Positions 1-7,890 of a stretch of 64,000 nt of DNA are shown here, piece by piece; position 1 is the stretch's first letter; each line of letters begins with the position of its first letter. A program made the position numbers and the translations under genes. The notes under the pieces were generated by a model, which did not search any database, was not told the DNA's origin, and worked only from the letters and a program-made list of their open reading frames with translations. This DNA comes from Planomonospora_B alba (lineage in GTDB: Bacteria > Actinomycetota > Actinomycetes > Streptosporangiales > Streptosporangiaceae), in NCBI RefSeq assembly GCF_039534085.1, contig NZ_BAAAUT010000019.1, forward strand, positions 53,134 to 117,133. Reading direction: 5' to 3'.

Positions 1-585
1 GAGATCGTCATCCCCAGCGTCACCATGACCCGGCGCTCGGAGATCGACTGGCTCTACCGGGGCGTCGGCCGGTTCTTCCCCGCCGAGTGGGAGCGGTTCC
101 GCGACGGCGTGCCCGGGAAGGACCGCGACGGCGACACCTTCGCCCTGCTGGCCGCCTACGGCCGCCTCCTGGCGGACCCCGACCCGGCCGTGCGGGCGAA
201 GGCCGCGACCGACTGGCTGACCTGGGAGGACGCGCTGATCTCCCACGAGGGCAACGGCGGCGTCTACAGGGACCGCCCGGACCGCGACGCGCTGGCGTTC
301 GTCCGGATCTGCGCGCACTACTTCTCCCACGGCGCGTGGCTGGAGGAGGACGAGCTGCTGCGCGGCGCGGGACGCCTGGCGGGCATCCCCGGCGTGCTGA
401 TCCACGGCCGCCTCGACCTGAGCTCCCCGCTGACCACCGCCTGGGAGCTCGCCCGCGCCTGGCCCGGCGCGGAGCTGATCGTCGTCGAGGACTCGGGGCA
501 CACCGGCAACGACGCGATGCGCGCGCACATCCTCGACGCGATCGACCGGTTCGCCGGACGGCGCCGGGAAAACGGTTCCCTGTAG
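1..585 (+). CDS. pip: Proline iminopeptidase (alpha/beta hydrolase), 3' part only
   Basis: The reading frame is open from the first base of the window, so the gene starts upstream and only about the last 194 codons are present. The segment TRRSEIDWLY, followed by FFPAEWERF, is characteristic of proline iminopeptidases (family S33), which remove N-terminal proline from peptides in the cytoplasm. The remaining catalytic Asp is in HGRLDLSSP and the catalytic His in EDSGHTGND; the nucleophile Ser must lie upstream. A Met at base 25 is internal, not the start. The gene is followed 53 bp later by an amino-sugar kinase gene on the same strand, so a link with peptidoglycan-peptide salvage is possible but is inference only. 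Confidence 0.85.
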   Translation, partial: EIVIPSVTMTRRSEIDWLYRGVGRFFPAEWERFRDGVPGKDRDGDTFALLAAYGRLLADPDPAVRAKAATDWLTWEDALISHEGNGGVYRDRPDRDALAFVRICAHYFSHGAWLEEDELLRGAGRLAGIPGVLIHGRLDLSSPLTTAWELARAWPGAELIVVEDSGHTGNDAMRAHILDAIDRFAGRRRENGSL

Positions 586-638
586 GGATTCTTCGCGCCA
601 ATATATGTTCCTGGAGGAAACCTACGTCGGGAGGTCCG

Positions 639-1580
639 GTGACGGCGCTGGTCGTCGGGGTCGACGGGGGCGGCACGAGCACCCGCTGCGTGGTGGCGAC
701 GCACGCCGGTGAGGTGGCCGGGCGGGGCCGCGCCGCCGGGTCCAACGCCCTGTCGTCCGCCGATCCCGGGGCCGCCCTGCGCGCCGCGCTCCGGGCCGCG
801 CTCGGCGGCCTGCCCCCCGGGCAGGTGACGGCCGGGGTCTTCGCCCTGGCGGGGTCGGGCCCGGCGGGCGGGCGGGCCGCCGGCCTGGCGGCCGACGCCT
901 GGCGCGCCTGCGGGCTGGCCGGACGCCCCGCGGTGGTGCCCGACACGCTCGCCGCCTTCGCCGGGGCCACCGCCGAGCCCTCCGGGACCGTCCTGGTCGC
1001 GGGCACCGGGGCGGTGGCCACCCGGGTCACGGGGCGGGGCCCGGCCGGCCGGGCCGACGGCTACGGCTGGATCCTCGGTGACGAGGGGTCGGGGGCGTGG
1101 ATCGGGCGGCGCGCCGTACGGGCGGTGCTGGCCGCCCTCGACGGCCGGGCCGGGCCCACCGCGCTGCGCGACGCGGTGCCGGGCGGCGGGGCGGCCGAGC
1201 GGATCGTGGACGCGGTCCACGCCGGAGTGGCCGAGGCGGGGCCCGCGTGGCTGGCGCGGCTGGCTCCCGCGGTGGAGGCCGCCGCCCGGCACGGCGACGC
1301 GGCGGCCCTGGCCATCGTCCGGGAGGCGGCCGAGCGGCTGCTCGCCACCGTCCGCGCGCTGGGCCCCTGTCCCGGCCCGCTGGTGCTGGCCGGGTCCCTG
1401 CTGACCGAGCCCACCCTGCTGGCCGAGCGGGTGCGCGCCGGGCTGGCCGGCGCCGGGCTCACCGTGCTCACCGCCCGCTCCGGCGACGCCGGGGCCCGCG
1501 GGGCCGCCGCGCTCGCCCTGCACGGCCCCGGCCCGGGCACCCCCGCCTCCGCGGCCGCCCACCGGCGGTTGCTCTCCTGA
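639..1580 (+). CDS. BadF/BadG-type N-acetyl amino-sugar kinase, MurK-like
   Basis: A 313-residue ASKHA-fold kinase of the BadF/BadG/BcrA/BcrD ATPase family. The phosphate-binding loop GVDGGGTSTRC lies near the N-terminus, the second phosphate motif is GTVLVAGTGAVA, and YGWILGDEGSGAWIGRRAVR is the usual N-acetylglucosamine kinase signature. Known members phosphorylate GlcNAc, and MurK of Clostridium acetobutylicum acts on both MurNAc and GlcNAc. Because a MurR-type regulator and MurQ lie within 4 kb, MurNAc is a likely substrate, giving MurNAc-6-phosphate for MurQ. The GTG start was chosen because GGGAGG lies 5 bases upstream and the family N-terminus begins here; the frame is open further upstream but without homology. 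Confidence 0.8.
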   Translation: MTALVVGVDGGGTSTRCVVATHAGEVAGRGRAAGSNALSSADPGAALRAALRAALGGLPPGQVTAGVFALAGSGPAGGRAAGLAADAWRACGLAGRPAVVPDTLAAFAGATAEPSGTVLVAGTGAVATRVTGRGPAGRADGYGWILGDEGSGAWIGRRAVRAVLAALDGRAGPTALRDAVPGGGAAERIVDAVHAGVAEAGPAWLARLAPAVEAAARHGDAAALAIVREAAERLLATVRALGPCPGPLVLAGSLLTEPTLLAERVRAGLAGAGLTVLTARSGDAGARGAAALALHGPGPGTPASAAAHRRLLS

Positions 1581-1582
1581 CG

Positions 1583-1620
1583 GCCCGCGGCTCCCTGCCA
1601 CGGGGGCGGGAGCCGCGGGC
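1583..1620. terminator. Strong bidirectional terminator hairpin
   Basis: A perfect 13-bp stem (1583-1595 with 1608-1620) around a 12-base loop sits 3 bases after the kinase stop codon and 50 bases before the end of the convergent hydrolase gene. There is no U-tract, as is usual in high-G+C actinomycetes. Confidence 0.75.
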
Positions 1621-1669
1621 GGGATCGGCCATGCGGCGCCTCCGCCCGACGCGGGGCCCGGACGGGACT

Positions 1670-3235
1670 TCAGCGCACGCGGTGGCCGCGGCTCGGCTCG
1701 CTCTGCCGGGCGGCCCGGTCCACGGCCGTCACGTGGTACCAGGCGCCCGCCACCGGCTCCGGGTCCGTCCAGCGGGTGTGCCGGGCCGCGGGCACCACGG
1801 CGAGCAGGTGGCGCGCGTCCGCCAGGTCGCCGGGCCGCGCCCTGCGGCCGAGCCGGAAGACCGCGTACTGGAACGGCGCGTCCCGGCCGGTGGCCACGAT
1901 GTCCAGCTCCACGCCCCCGCCGGTCCGGCGGGCCCGGGCGATCACCGGGGCGCGCGGCGGCCGGCCGCCGGCGAGCCGGGGCAGCAGCGGGGGAAGCGCG
2001 GGCCGGGCGTAGTGCTCGGCGACGACGGCGCTGACCGAGCCGAGCCGGTCGGCGCGCACGTCGCCGGAGTTGTACCAGATGTCGCCGCCGACCTCCGGGT
2101 GGTCCCGGTTGAGCGTCAGGTGCCGGGTCAGCTCGTCCGGCTGGAACCACTGCTCCGGCTGCCCGGCCGCCCCGGCCTTGTAGGCCGCCTGGCCGATCCA
2201 GAGCTGCACGCCGGTGCCCGCCGCCACGTCGGACCACCAGGGGACCAGCTTGGCGTAGTCGGCGTTGGACTGGCCGATGTACCAGTACAGCTGCGGGGCG
2301 ATGTAGTCCAGCCAGCCCTTCTTCACCCAGCCCCGGGTATCGGCGTGCAGGTTGTCGTAGGACTGGCTCCCGGCCGTGTCCGAGCCGAGGGGGTCGCTCG
2401 AGCGGTTCCGCCAGATCCCGGAGGGGCTGATGCCCCAGGCGGCCTCCGGCTTGGCCCGCCGTACCCGTTGCTGCATCTCCCGCACCAGCATGTCCACGTT
2501 GTTCCGCCGCCAGGCGGCGAGGTCGGGGAAGCCCCCGCCGTGCTCGGCGAAGGCCGCGGAGTCGTCGAAGGCGGTGGTGTTGACCGGGTAGAAGTAGTCG
2601 TCGAAGTGCAGGCCGTCGATGTCGTAGCGCAGCACCGCGTCCATCATCGCGTCCTGCACGAAGGCGCGGACCTCCGGCATGCCGGGGTTGTAGTAGAGCC
2701 GCCCGCCGTAGGCGACGATCCAGTCGGGGTGCCTGCGGCCCGGGTGGTCGGGGTGGAGCGCCGCCGGGTCGCCCTGCATCGACACCCGGTAGGGGTTGAA
2801 CCAGGCGTGGAAGGCCAGGCCGCGCCGGTGCGTCTCCTCCACCGCGAAGGCCAGGGGGTCGTAGCCGGGGTCCTGCCCCTGCGTGCCGGTCAGATACTGC
2901 GACCACGGCTCGTACGGCGAGGGCCAGAAGGCGTCCGCGGTCGGCCGGATCTGCACGAACACCGCGTTGAGCCGGCGGGCGACGGCGAGCTCCAGCCAGC
3001 CGGTGTACTCCGCCTTCTGCTGCTCGGGCGCCAGGCCGGGCCTGGACGGCCAGTTGATGTTGAGCACCGAGGCGATCCACATGCCGCGCATCTGGCGCAG
3101 CGGCGGCGCGCCCGCGGGGGCGGCTCCGCCGGTGGGGGCCTCGGCGACGGCGGCGAGGACGGGCAGGGGGACGGCGGTCGCGGCGGCGCCGAGGGCGAGG
3201 CCGCGCAGGACGGCGCGCCGGGCGGGCAGGCTCAT
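1670..3235 (-). CDS. Tat-exported family 10-like glycosyl hydrolase (GHL10/DUF187, DigH/YddW-like)
   Basis: A 521-residue exported protein. The N-terminus has twin arginines (R6, R7) in PARRAVLRGLALG followed by a hydrophobic stretch ending near ALA-type sites, so Tat export is likely; there is no lipobox Cys. The body is a TIM-barrel GHL10 domain: RGMWIASVLNINWPS, a long QIRPTADAFW strand, HAWFNPYRVSM, and DIDGLHFDDYFYP, followed by a C-terminal beta-rich part with fibronectin-like character. The E. coli relative DigH cleaves peptidoglycan glycan strands stripped of stem peptides. Here it is divergent from a MurR-type regulator and close to murQ, so a role in releasing GlcNAc-MurNAc fragments for salvage fits. 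Start ATG at 3235; the exact substrate is inferred. Confidence 0.8.
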   Translation of the reverse strand: MSLPARRAVLRGLALGAAATAVPLPVLAAVAEAPTGGAAPAGAPPLRQMRGMWIASVLNINWPSRPGLAPEQQKAEYTGWLELAVARRLNAVFVQIRPTADAFWPSPYEPWSQYLTGTQGQDPGYDPLAFAVEETHRRGLAFHAWFNPYRVSMQGDPAALHPDHPGRRHPDWIVAYGGRLYYNPGMPEVRAFVQDAMMDAVLRYDIDGLHFDDYFYPVNTTAFDDSAAFAEHGGGFPDLAAWRRNNVDMLVREMQQRVRRAKPEAAWGISPSGIWRNRSSDPLGSDTAGSQSYDNLHADTRGWVKKGWLDYIAPQLYWYIGQSNADYAKLVPWWSDVAAGTGVQLWIGQAAYKAGAAGQPEQWFQPDELTRHLTLNRDHPEVGGDIWYNSGDVRADRLGSVSAVVAEHYARPALPPLLPRLAGGRPPRAPVIARARRTGGGVELDIVATGRDAPFQYAVFRLGRRARPGDLADARHLLAVVPAARHTRWTDPEPVAGAWYHVTAVDRAARQSEPSRGHRVR

Positions 3236-3288
3236 GCGGACTCCCGGGGGGACGGAGCTGACGGCACCGACGCTGGCAGAAATCTCCT

Positions 3289-3308
3289 TTCATATCAATG
3301 GATATGAA
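3289..3308. promoter_or_regulatory. Palindromic operator between divergent hydrolase and murR
   Basis: The 20-mer TTCATATCAATGGATATGAA is two perfect 8-bp arms with a 4-bp spacer. It is strikingly AT-rich for this DNA and lies in the only space shared by the divergent hydrolase (start 3235) and regulator (start 3400) genes. RpiR-family regulators bind such imperfect palindromes, so it is the best candidate MurR operator. Confidence 0.65.
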
Positions 3309-3399
3309 GGAAAATGTCACCGGCGGATGCACGCTCCCGGCGGGCCCCCGCGACCGGTCGGCGGCAAATAAGCTGATCCCGACGGAAAGTAGGACGACC

Positions 3400-4293
3400 A
3401 TGACCGAGCTCGACGGCCCCAGCCCGGCCAGCCTGGTGGCGACGGTGAGGGCGGTGCTGCCCTCCCTCACCCCGGCGGCCCAGGCCATCGCCCGCCTCAT
3501 CCTCGACGACCCCGGCACGGTGGCCCGCAGCACCATCACCGAGCTCAGCGCCGCCTCCGGGACCAGCGAGGCCACGATCGTGCGCACCGCCAGGACCCTC
3601 GGATTCGCCGGATACTCGCAGCTCCGCCTGGCCCTGGCCGCCGCGGTCGCCAGCCAGGCCCCCGAGCGGCTGGTCCCCGGCGACCTGGGCCCCGACGACC
3701 CGCTCACCGACGTGATCGCCAAGGTCACCCGGGCCGAGTCGGAGGCGCTGGCCGACACCGCCGCGCAGCTCTCCCCCGCCGTGCTGGACGCGGTGGTGAC
3801 CGCGGTGGCCGGCGCCAGGCGGGTGGACGTCTACGGGGTCGGCGCGTCCGGGCTGGTCGCGGCGGACATGGCGCAGAAGCTCATGCGCATCGGCCTGTCC
3901 GCGCACGCCTTCACCGACGCCCACCTGGCGCTCACCGGCGCGGCGCTGGCGCGCCCCGGCGACGTCGCCTTCGGCATCAGCTGCACCGGCGAGACCCCCG
4001 ACGTGCTGAGCCCGCTGCTCGTCGCCCGCAAGGGCGGCGCCGCCACGGTGGCGATCACCAACAACCCGCGGTCCTCCCTGGCCGGGCTGGCCGACCACGT
4101 CCTGGTCTCGGCGGGCCGGGAGACGGCCTTCCGGCCCGGCGCGCTGGCCAGCCGGATCAGCCAGCTGCTCCTGGTGGACTGCGTCTTCGTCGGCGTCGCG
4201 CAGCGCACGTTCACCACCTCGGACGCGGCGCTGCGAGCCACCCGGGAGGCGCTGGAGGAGTATCTCGGCGAGGCCCGCCGGCGGGGCAGGTAG
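3400..4293 (+). CDS. murR: MurR/RpiR family transcriptional regulator
   Basis: A 297-residue protein with the two-domain RpiR layout: an N-terminal HTH_6 domain (about 10-80, with STITELSAASGTSEATIVRTARTLG cut across the recognition helices) and a C-terminal SIS sugar-phosphate-binding domain (about 115-280; DVYGVGASGLVAADMAQKL and FGISCTGETPDVL). Such regulators sense MurNAc-6-phosphate or related sugar phosphates. The frame is open upstream to 3298, but ATG at 3400 is preferred because it starts just before the conserved HTH region and a short AGGA lies upstream; starting at 3298 would place the palindrome inside the gene. It converges on murQ, which supports a MurNAc-6P role. Confidence 0.85.
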   Translation: MTELDGPSPASLVATVRAVLPSLTPAAQAIARLILDDPGTVARSTITELSAASGTSEATIVRTARTLGFAGYSQLRLALAAAVASQAPERLVPGDLGPDDPLTDVIAKVTRAESEALADTAAQLSPAVLDAVVTAVAGARRVDVYGVGASGLVAADMAQKLMRIGLSAHAFTDAHLALTGAALARPGDVAFGISCTGETPDVLSPLLVARKGGAATVAITNNPRSSLAGLADHVLVSAGRETAFRPGALASRISQLLLVDCVFVGVAQRTFTTSDAALRATREALEEYLGEARRRGR

Positions 4294-4295
4294 CG

Positions 4296-4310
4296 CCCCG
4301 CCGGGCGGGG
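4296..4310. terminator. Hairpin between convergent murR and murQ
   Basis: CCCCGCCGGGCGGGG folds into a compact GC-only hairpin immediately after the murR stop and 30 bases before the murQ stop; a related partial repeat follows at about 4322-4334. It probably ends transcription from both sides. Confidence 0.5.
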
Positions 4311-4339
4311 TTCCGGGCAGCGCTCCGCCGGGCGGGAGG

Positions 4340-5245
4340 TCAGGGGTCGGCGGACAGGGCCGCGTCCAGGCTGTCGCCGCAGGACGCCAGGAGGGCGCGC
4401 GCGCCGTCGGCGTCGAGACCGCGCCGGACCATCAGCACCGCGGCCTTCACCTGCCAGTCGGCCTCCACCAGGGCGGAACGGGCGGCGGCGGGGTCGGCGC
4501 CGGCGATGTCGCCGACCATCCGGACGGCCCGGTCGGCCAGCTTGGCGTTCATCGCCGACATCTCGATCATGTCGTTGCCGTAGGTGCGGCCCAGCCCGAT
4601 CATCGTGATCGTCGAGATCATGTTGAGGACCAGCTTCTGCGCGGTCCCGGCCTTGAGCCGGGTCGAGCCGGTCAGCACCTCCGGGCCGACGACCACCTCG
4701 ATCGCGTGCCGCGCCGCCGCCGACACCGGGGTGCCGGCGTTGCAGGACAGGCCCACCGTCAGCGCGCCCCGGCGTCCGGCCTCCACCAGCGCGCCCACCA
4801 CGAACGGCGCCCGGCCCCCGGCGGAGATCCCCACCACCGAGTCGAGCCCGCCCACCTCGCGCTCGGCCATCGCCGCGGCGCCGGCCGCGGCGTCGTCCTC
4901 GGCGCCCTCGACGGACCGGGTCAGGGCGGGCGGGCCGCCGGCGATGACGCCCTGCACCAGCCCGGGGTCGGTGCCGAAGGTCGGCGGGCACTCGGAGGCG
5001 TCGAGCACGGCCAGGCGGCCCGAGGTGCCCGCACCCACGTAGACGAGCCGGCCGCCCCGCTTCATCCGGTCGACGATCGCGTCGATCGCGGCGGCGATCG
5101 CCGGGATCGCCTCGGCGACCGCCGCGGGCACGGTGGCGTCGGCGGCGTTCATCAGCCGCGCCGCCTCCTCCGTCGGCAGCCGGTCGATCCCTCTGTAGCG
5201 CGGGTCGCTCCGCTCGGTGGCCAGCCCGGCGAGTGGGTCACTCAT
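4340..5245 (-). CDS. murQ: N-acetylmuramic acid 6-phosphate etherase
   Basis: A 301-residue SIS-fold enzyme that removes D-lactate from MurNAc-6-phosphate to give GlcNAc-6-phosphate in cell-wall recycling. Family marks: TERSDPRYRGID at the N-terminus, VYVGAGTSGRLAVLDASECPPTFG (E85 corresponds to the catalytic Glu near 83 in E. coli), GVIAGG, VEGAEDD (E114/E116 region), SAGGRAPFVVGAL, and LKAGTAQKLVLNMISTIT. Length is normal. The start ATG at 5245 is followed directly by the conserved N-terminus. Convergent with murR; its own promoter must lie in 5246-5434, where AT-rich sequence occurs around 5270-5300. Confidence 0.95.
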   Translation of the reverse strand: MSDPLAGLATERSDPRYRGIDRLPTEEAARLMNAADATVPAAVAEAIPAIAAAIDAIVDRMKRGGRLVYVGAGTSGRLAVLDASECPPTFGTDPGLVQGVIAGGPPALTRSVEGAEDDAAAGAAAMAEREVGGLDSVVGISAGGRAPFVVGALVEAGRRGALTVGLSCNAGTPVSAAARHAIEVVVGPEVLTGSTRLKAGTAQKLVLNMISTITMIGLGRTYGNDMIEMSAMNAKLADRAVRMVGDIAGADPAAARSALVEADWQVKAAVLMVRRGLDADGARALLASCGDSLDAALSADP

Positions 5246-5434
5246 GACGCCCCATGTCGCTGATTTTCACCTGATCACTCATCGATGCAAATTATCTTCC
5301 ACAACCGGCGCCGTGTCACCCGTGGTACGCGGAACGGCGGGACGGCCCGCACCGTTCCATCATCCCCTCCCCGCACCGCGCCCGCCCCCGCCGGCGGCGG
5401 GAGATATCCCCGCGGTGCGGGGTAGGGGCCCGCC

Positions 5435-5998
5435 ATGAAGACGAAGACGACACCCACCCTCTCCTCCGCCCCGCGGACCGGCGCGCGGACCCCTCCGCGC
5501 GGCGGCACGCCGGGCCCCCTGGGGGTCCGCGCGAGCACCCTGGCCAGGACCCTGCTCGCGGTGAGCGCCGCGGCCGCCGTCGGGAGCGTCGCCACCAGAC
5601 CGGCCTCCCTGTGGTACAGGCGGCTGCGCAAGCCGTCCTGGCAGCCGCCGTCGGAGGCGTTCGGGCTGATCTGGACACCGCTGTACGGGCTGATCGCCGT
5701 CGGGACGGCCCGCGTCCTGGACCGGCGGCGGGGAGCCGACCGCACCGCCTTCGCCGCCCGGTTCGCCGCCAACCTCGTCCTCAACGCCGGGTGGACCCTG
5801 GCCTTCTTCCACGGCCGCTCGCCCCGGCTCGCCCTCGCCGAGATCTCCGCGCTCAACGCCTCGAACGCCGACCTGGTCAGGCAGGCGTGGGCGACCGACC
5901 GGGCCGCCGGGGCGGTGCTGCTGCCCTACGCCGCGTGGACGGCGTTCGCCACCGCGCTCAACACCGCGATCGTCCGCCTCAACCCGGCCGAGAAGTGA
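5435..5998 (+). CDS. tspO: TspO/MBR family membrane protein
   Basis: A 187-residue integral membrane protein of the translocator-protein (peripheral benzodiazepine receptor) family. After an unusually long Pro/Thr/Arg-rich N-terminus of about 40 residues, the family pattern follows: WYRRLRKPSWQPPSEAFGLIWTPLYGLIAVG, then NLVLNAGWTLAFF and later helices ending in YAAWTAFATALNTAIVRLNP. These match the five-helix TspO fold with its conserved Trp and Pro-Pro loop. TspO proteins bind porphyrins and affect tetrapyrrole and stress responses. It stands alone between murQ (divergent) and an esterase gene, so context says little. The long basic N-terminus may mean that the true start is further in, but no better ribosome site is apparent. 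Confidence 0.85.
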   Translation: MKTKTTPTLSSAPRTGARTPPRGGTPGPLGVRASTLARTLLAVSAAAAVGSVATRPASLWYRRLRKPSWQPPSEAFGLIWTPLYGLIAVGTARVLDRRRGADRTAFAARFAANLVLNAGWTLAFFHGRSPRLALAEISALNASNADLVRQAWATDRAAGAVLLPYAAWTAFATALNTAIVRLNPAEK

Positions 5999-6114
5999 AA
6001 GTTACATCCCCGCGCCGCTGACGCGGCAGGTCGCGGCGGCGCCGCCGGCCGGCCGCTTCCCGCCCGCGCCGCGGCTTCCTAGCATCGGGCGCCGGACGAC
6101 GGCGGGAGAGGACG

Positions 6115-7245
6115 ATGCGGACGGGCAGGACGGTCGCGGCGGCGATGGCCGCGCTGGCGGCACTGGCGGCGGCCCTGGGGGCCGTGCTGGCGGGTACGGC
6201 GGGCACCGCGCTGTCGGCGCGGGCCGAGCCGGTCAGGATCATGGCGCTCGGTGACTCGATCACCGGATCACCCGGCTGCTGGCGGGCGCTGCTCTGGCAG
6301 CGGCTGCAGCAGGCCGGTCACACCGGCGTGGACTTCGTCGGGACGCTGCCGCCCCAGGGCTGCGGCTTCGCCTACGACGGCGAGAACGAGGGGCACGGCG
6401 GCTTCCTGGTGACCGACGTCGCCGACCAGGACCGGCTTCCGGCCTGGCTGGCGGCGAGCCGGCCCGACATCGTGATGATGCACTTCGGCACCAACGACGT
6501 GTGGAGCAACCGCCCCACCGCGACCATCCTGGCCGCCTACGGCGAGCTGGTCGACCAGATGCGGGCGAGCAACCCCGGCATGAGGATCCTGGTCGCGCAG
6601 ATCATCCCGATGAACCCCGCCTCGTGCGGCGGGTGCGCCGAGCGGGTCAGGGCGCTCAACGCGGCCATCCCCGGCTGGGCCGCGGGCAAGACGACCGCGC
6701 GCTCGCCCGTCGTGGTGGTCGACCAGTGGACGGGCTTCGACACCGCCGCGGACACCGGTGACGGCGTGCATCCCAACGCGTCCGGCGACCGGAAGATCGC
6801 CGATCGGTGGTTCCCCGCGCTGACCGCCCTGCTCGGAGCGGGCCCGACCGCCACGCCCACCGCGACGCCCACGGTGACCCCCACGGTGACCCCCACCGTG
6901 ACACCGACCGCCACCCCGACGGTGACGCCCACCGTGACCCCCACGGGCGGCGGCTGCACCGCCTCCTACCGGGCCGCCAACTCCTGGCCGGGCGGCTTCC
7001 AGGGCGAGGTGACCGTCAAGAACACGGGGAGCGCGCCGATCACCGGCTGGACCGTGACCTGGACCTCCGGCGGGGAGCGCGTCAGCCAGGCGTGGAGCGC
7101 CGCGCTCACCCAGAGCGGCTCCACCGTGACCGCGAGGAACGTCTCCTGGAACGGGACGCTGGCGCCCGGGGCGAGCACCTCCTTCGGCTTCATCGCCTCC
7201 GGTACCGTCCCCGGCGCGCCGGCCGTCTCCTGCACGGCCGGGTGA
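6115..7245 (+). CDS. Secreted GDSL/SGNH esterase with C-terminal CBM2
   Basis: A 376-residue secreted protein in three parts. A signal peptide of about 37 residues (Ala-rich hydrophobic core, ARA cut region) is followed by an SGNH hydrolase domain: block I IMALGDSITGSPGCWRALLW with nucleophile S48, block III MHFGTNDVW, and block V DGVHPNASG with the Asp/His pair. GDSIT-x-GPGCW-like blocks are typical of CE3 acetylxylan esterases. A Pro-Thr linker (about 244-277) then leads to a CBM2 carbohydrate-binding module with conserved Trp residues (NSWPGGFQGEV, GWTVTWTS, SWNGTLAPG) and a likely disulfide from the CTASY Cys to the terminal SCTAG Cys. Probable role: deacetylation of plant-cell-wall xylan outside the cell. 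It lies some 35 kb from the arabinose operon with no obvious shared control. Confidence 0.88.
   Translation: MRTGRTVAAAMAALAALAAALGAVLAGTAGTALSARAEPVRIMALGDSITGSPGCWRALLWQRLQQAGHTGVDFVGTLPPQGCGFAYDGENEGHGGFLVTDVADQDRLPAWLAASRPDIVMMHFGTNDVWSNRPTATILAAYGELVDQMRASNPGMRILVAQIIPMNPASCGGCAERVRALNAAIPGWAAGKTTARSPVVVVDQWTGFDTAADTGDGVHPNASGDRKIADRWFPALTALLGAGPTATPTATPTVTPTVTPTVTPTATPTVTPTVTPTGGGCTASYRAANSWPGGFQGEVTVKNTGSAPITGWTVTWTSGGERVSQAWSAALTQSGSTVTARNVSWNGTLAPGASTSFGFIASGTVPGAPAVSCTAG
6844..6945 (+). repeat. Tandem Pro-Thr linker repeat inside the esterase gene
   Basis: 34 codons of PTxTP units encoded by near-identical 6- and 12-base repeats such as ACGGTGACCCCC. This is the usual flexible, probably O-glycosylated linker between catalytic and CBM modules; copy number is likely to vary between strains. 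Confidence 0.85.
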
Positions 7246-7250
7246 CCCGG

Positions 7251-7274
7251 CGGGCGGCGGGACACCGCCGCCCG
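7251..7274 (+). terminator. Hairpin after the esterase gene
   Basis: A perfect 10-bp GC stem (7251-7260 with 7265-7274) closed by the tetraloop GACA, starting 5 bases after the stop codon. Confidence 0.7.
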
Positions 7275-7366
7275 GCGCGGGGCGGGCGGCGGACGGCGTC
7301 TCCCGCCCGCGGGTGCCGCCCGGTCCCGGTTCCCGGTCCGGGCGGAACGGACGGCAGAATGCGCGC

Positions 7367-7840
7367 ATGACCTATCGCGTCTGCGTGGTGTGCCTGGGAA
7401 ACATCTGCCGCTCCCCCATGGCCGAGGTCGTGCTGAGGAAGACCCTCGCCGACCACGGCCTGGAAGGGCTCGTCACCGTCGAGAGCGGCGGGACCGGGGG
7501 GTGGCACCAGGGCCGCCCGATGGACGAGCGCGCCGCGGCGGCGCTGGCCGGGCGCGGCTACGACGGCTCCGCGCACCGCGCCCGGCAGTTCCTGCGGGAG
7601 TGGTACGGCCAGGCCGACCTGGTGCTGGCCATGGACCGGGAGAACCTCCGCGCCCTGCGCCGCCTGGCCCCGGAGGGCGCGGACGTGCGGCTGTTCCGCT
7701 CCTTCGACCCGGCGGCGCCGGAGGGGGCGGAGGTGCCCGACCCCTACTACGGCGACCGGGAGGGGTTCGCCGAGGTGCTGGAGATGGTGGAGGCCGCCGC
7801 CAAGGGCCTGGCCGAGGAGCTGGCCCGCCGGCTCCGGTGA
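7367..7840 (+). CDS. Low-molecular-weight protein-tyrosine phosphatase
   Basis: A 157-residue cytoplasmic phosphatase. The phosphate loop CLGNICRSP is at residues 9-17 (nucleophile C9, Arg15), and the general-acid Asp is D125 in VPDPYYGD. Length is typical of LMW-PTPs. These enzymes act on phosphotyrosine proteins such as polysaccharide-export kinases in bacteria. The ATG at 7367 is chosen because the catalytic loop begins at residue 9, as in the family; the frame extends to 7313 without homology. No tyrosine kinase gene is nearby; the following AI-2E family gene is 50 bp downstream on the same strand. Confidence 0.92.
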   Translation: MTYRVCVVCLGNICRSPMAEVVLRKTLADHGLEGLVTVESGGTGGWHQGRPMDERAAAALAGRGYDGSAHRARQFLREWYGQADLVLAMDRENLRALRRLAPEGADVRLFRSFDPAAPEGAEVPDPYYGDREGFAEVLEMVEAAAKGLAEELARRLR

Positions 7841-7890
7841 CCCGGTACGGCCCGTTCGTTTGAGGGGGATTCATCCCTGGGTAGCTTCGG

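Noticed and set aside
318..3758. Very long open frame on the minus strand (over 1100 codons), and many similar ones across the window
   Set aside because: Arises from high G+C with few stop codons. The product is a string of Arg/Pro/Gly/Ala with no domain, and it overlaps well-supported genes.
6844..6945. Tandem repeats that could suggest a CRISPR or minisatellite
   Set aside because: They are in frame and encode the PTxTP linker; no spacers exist.
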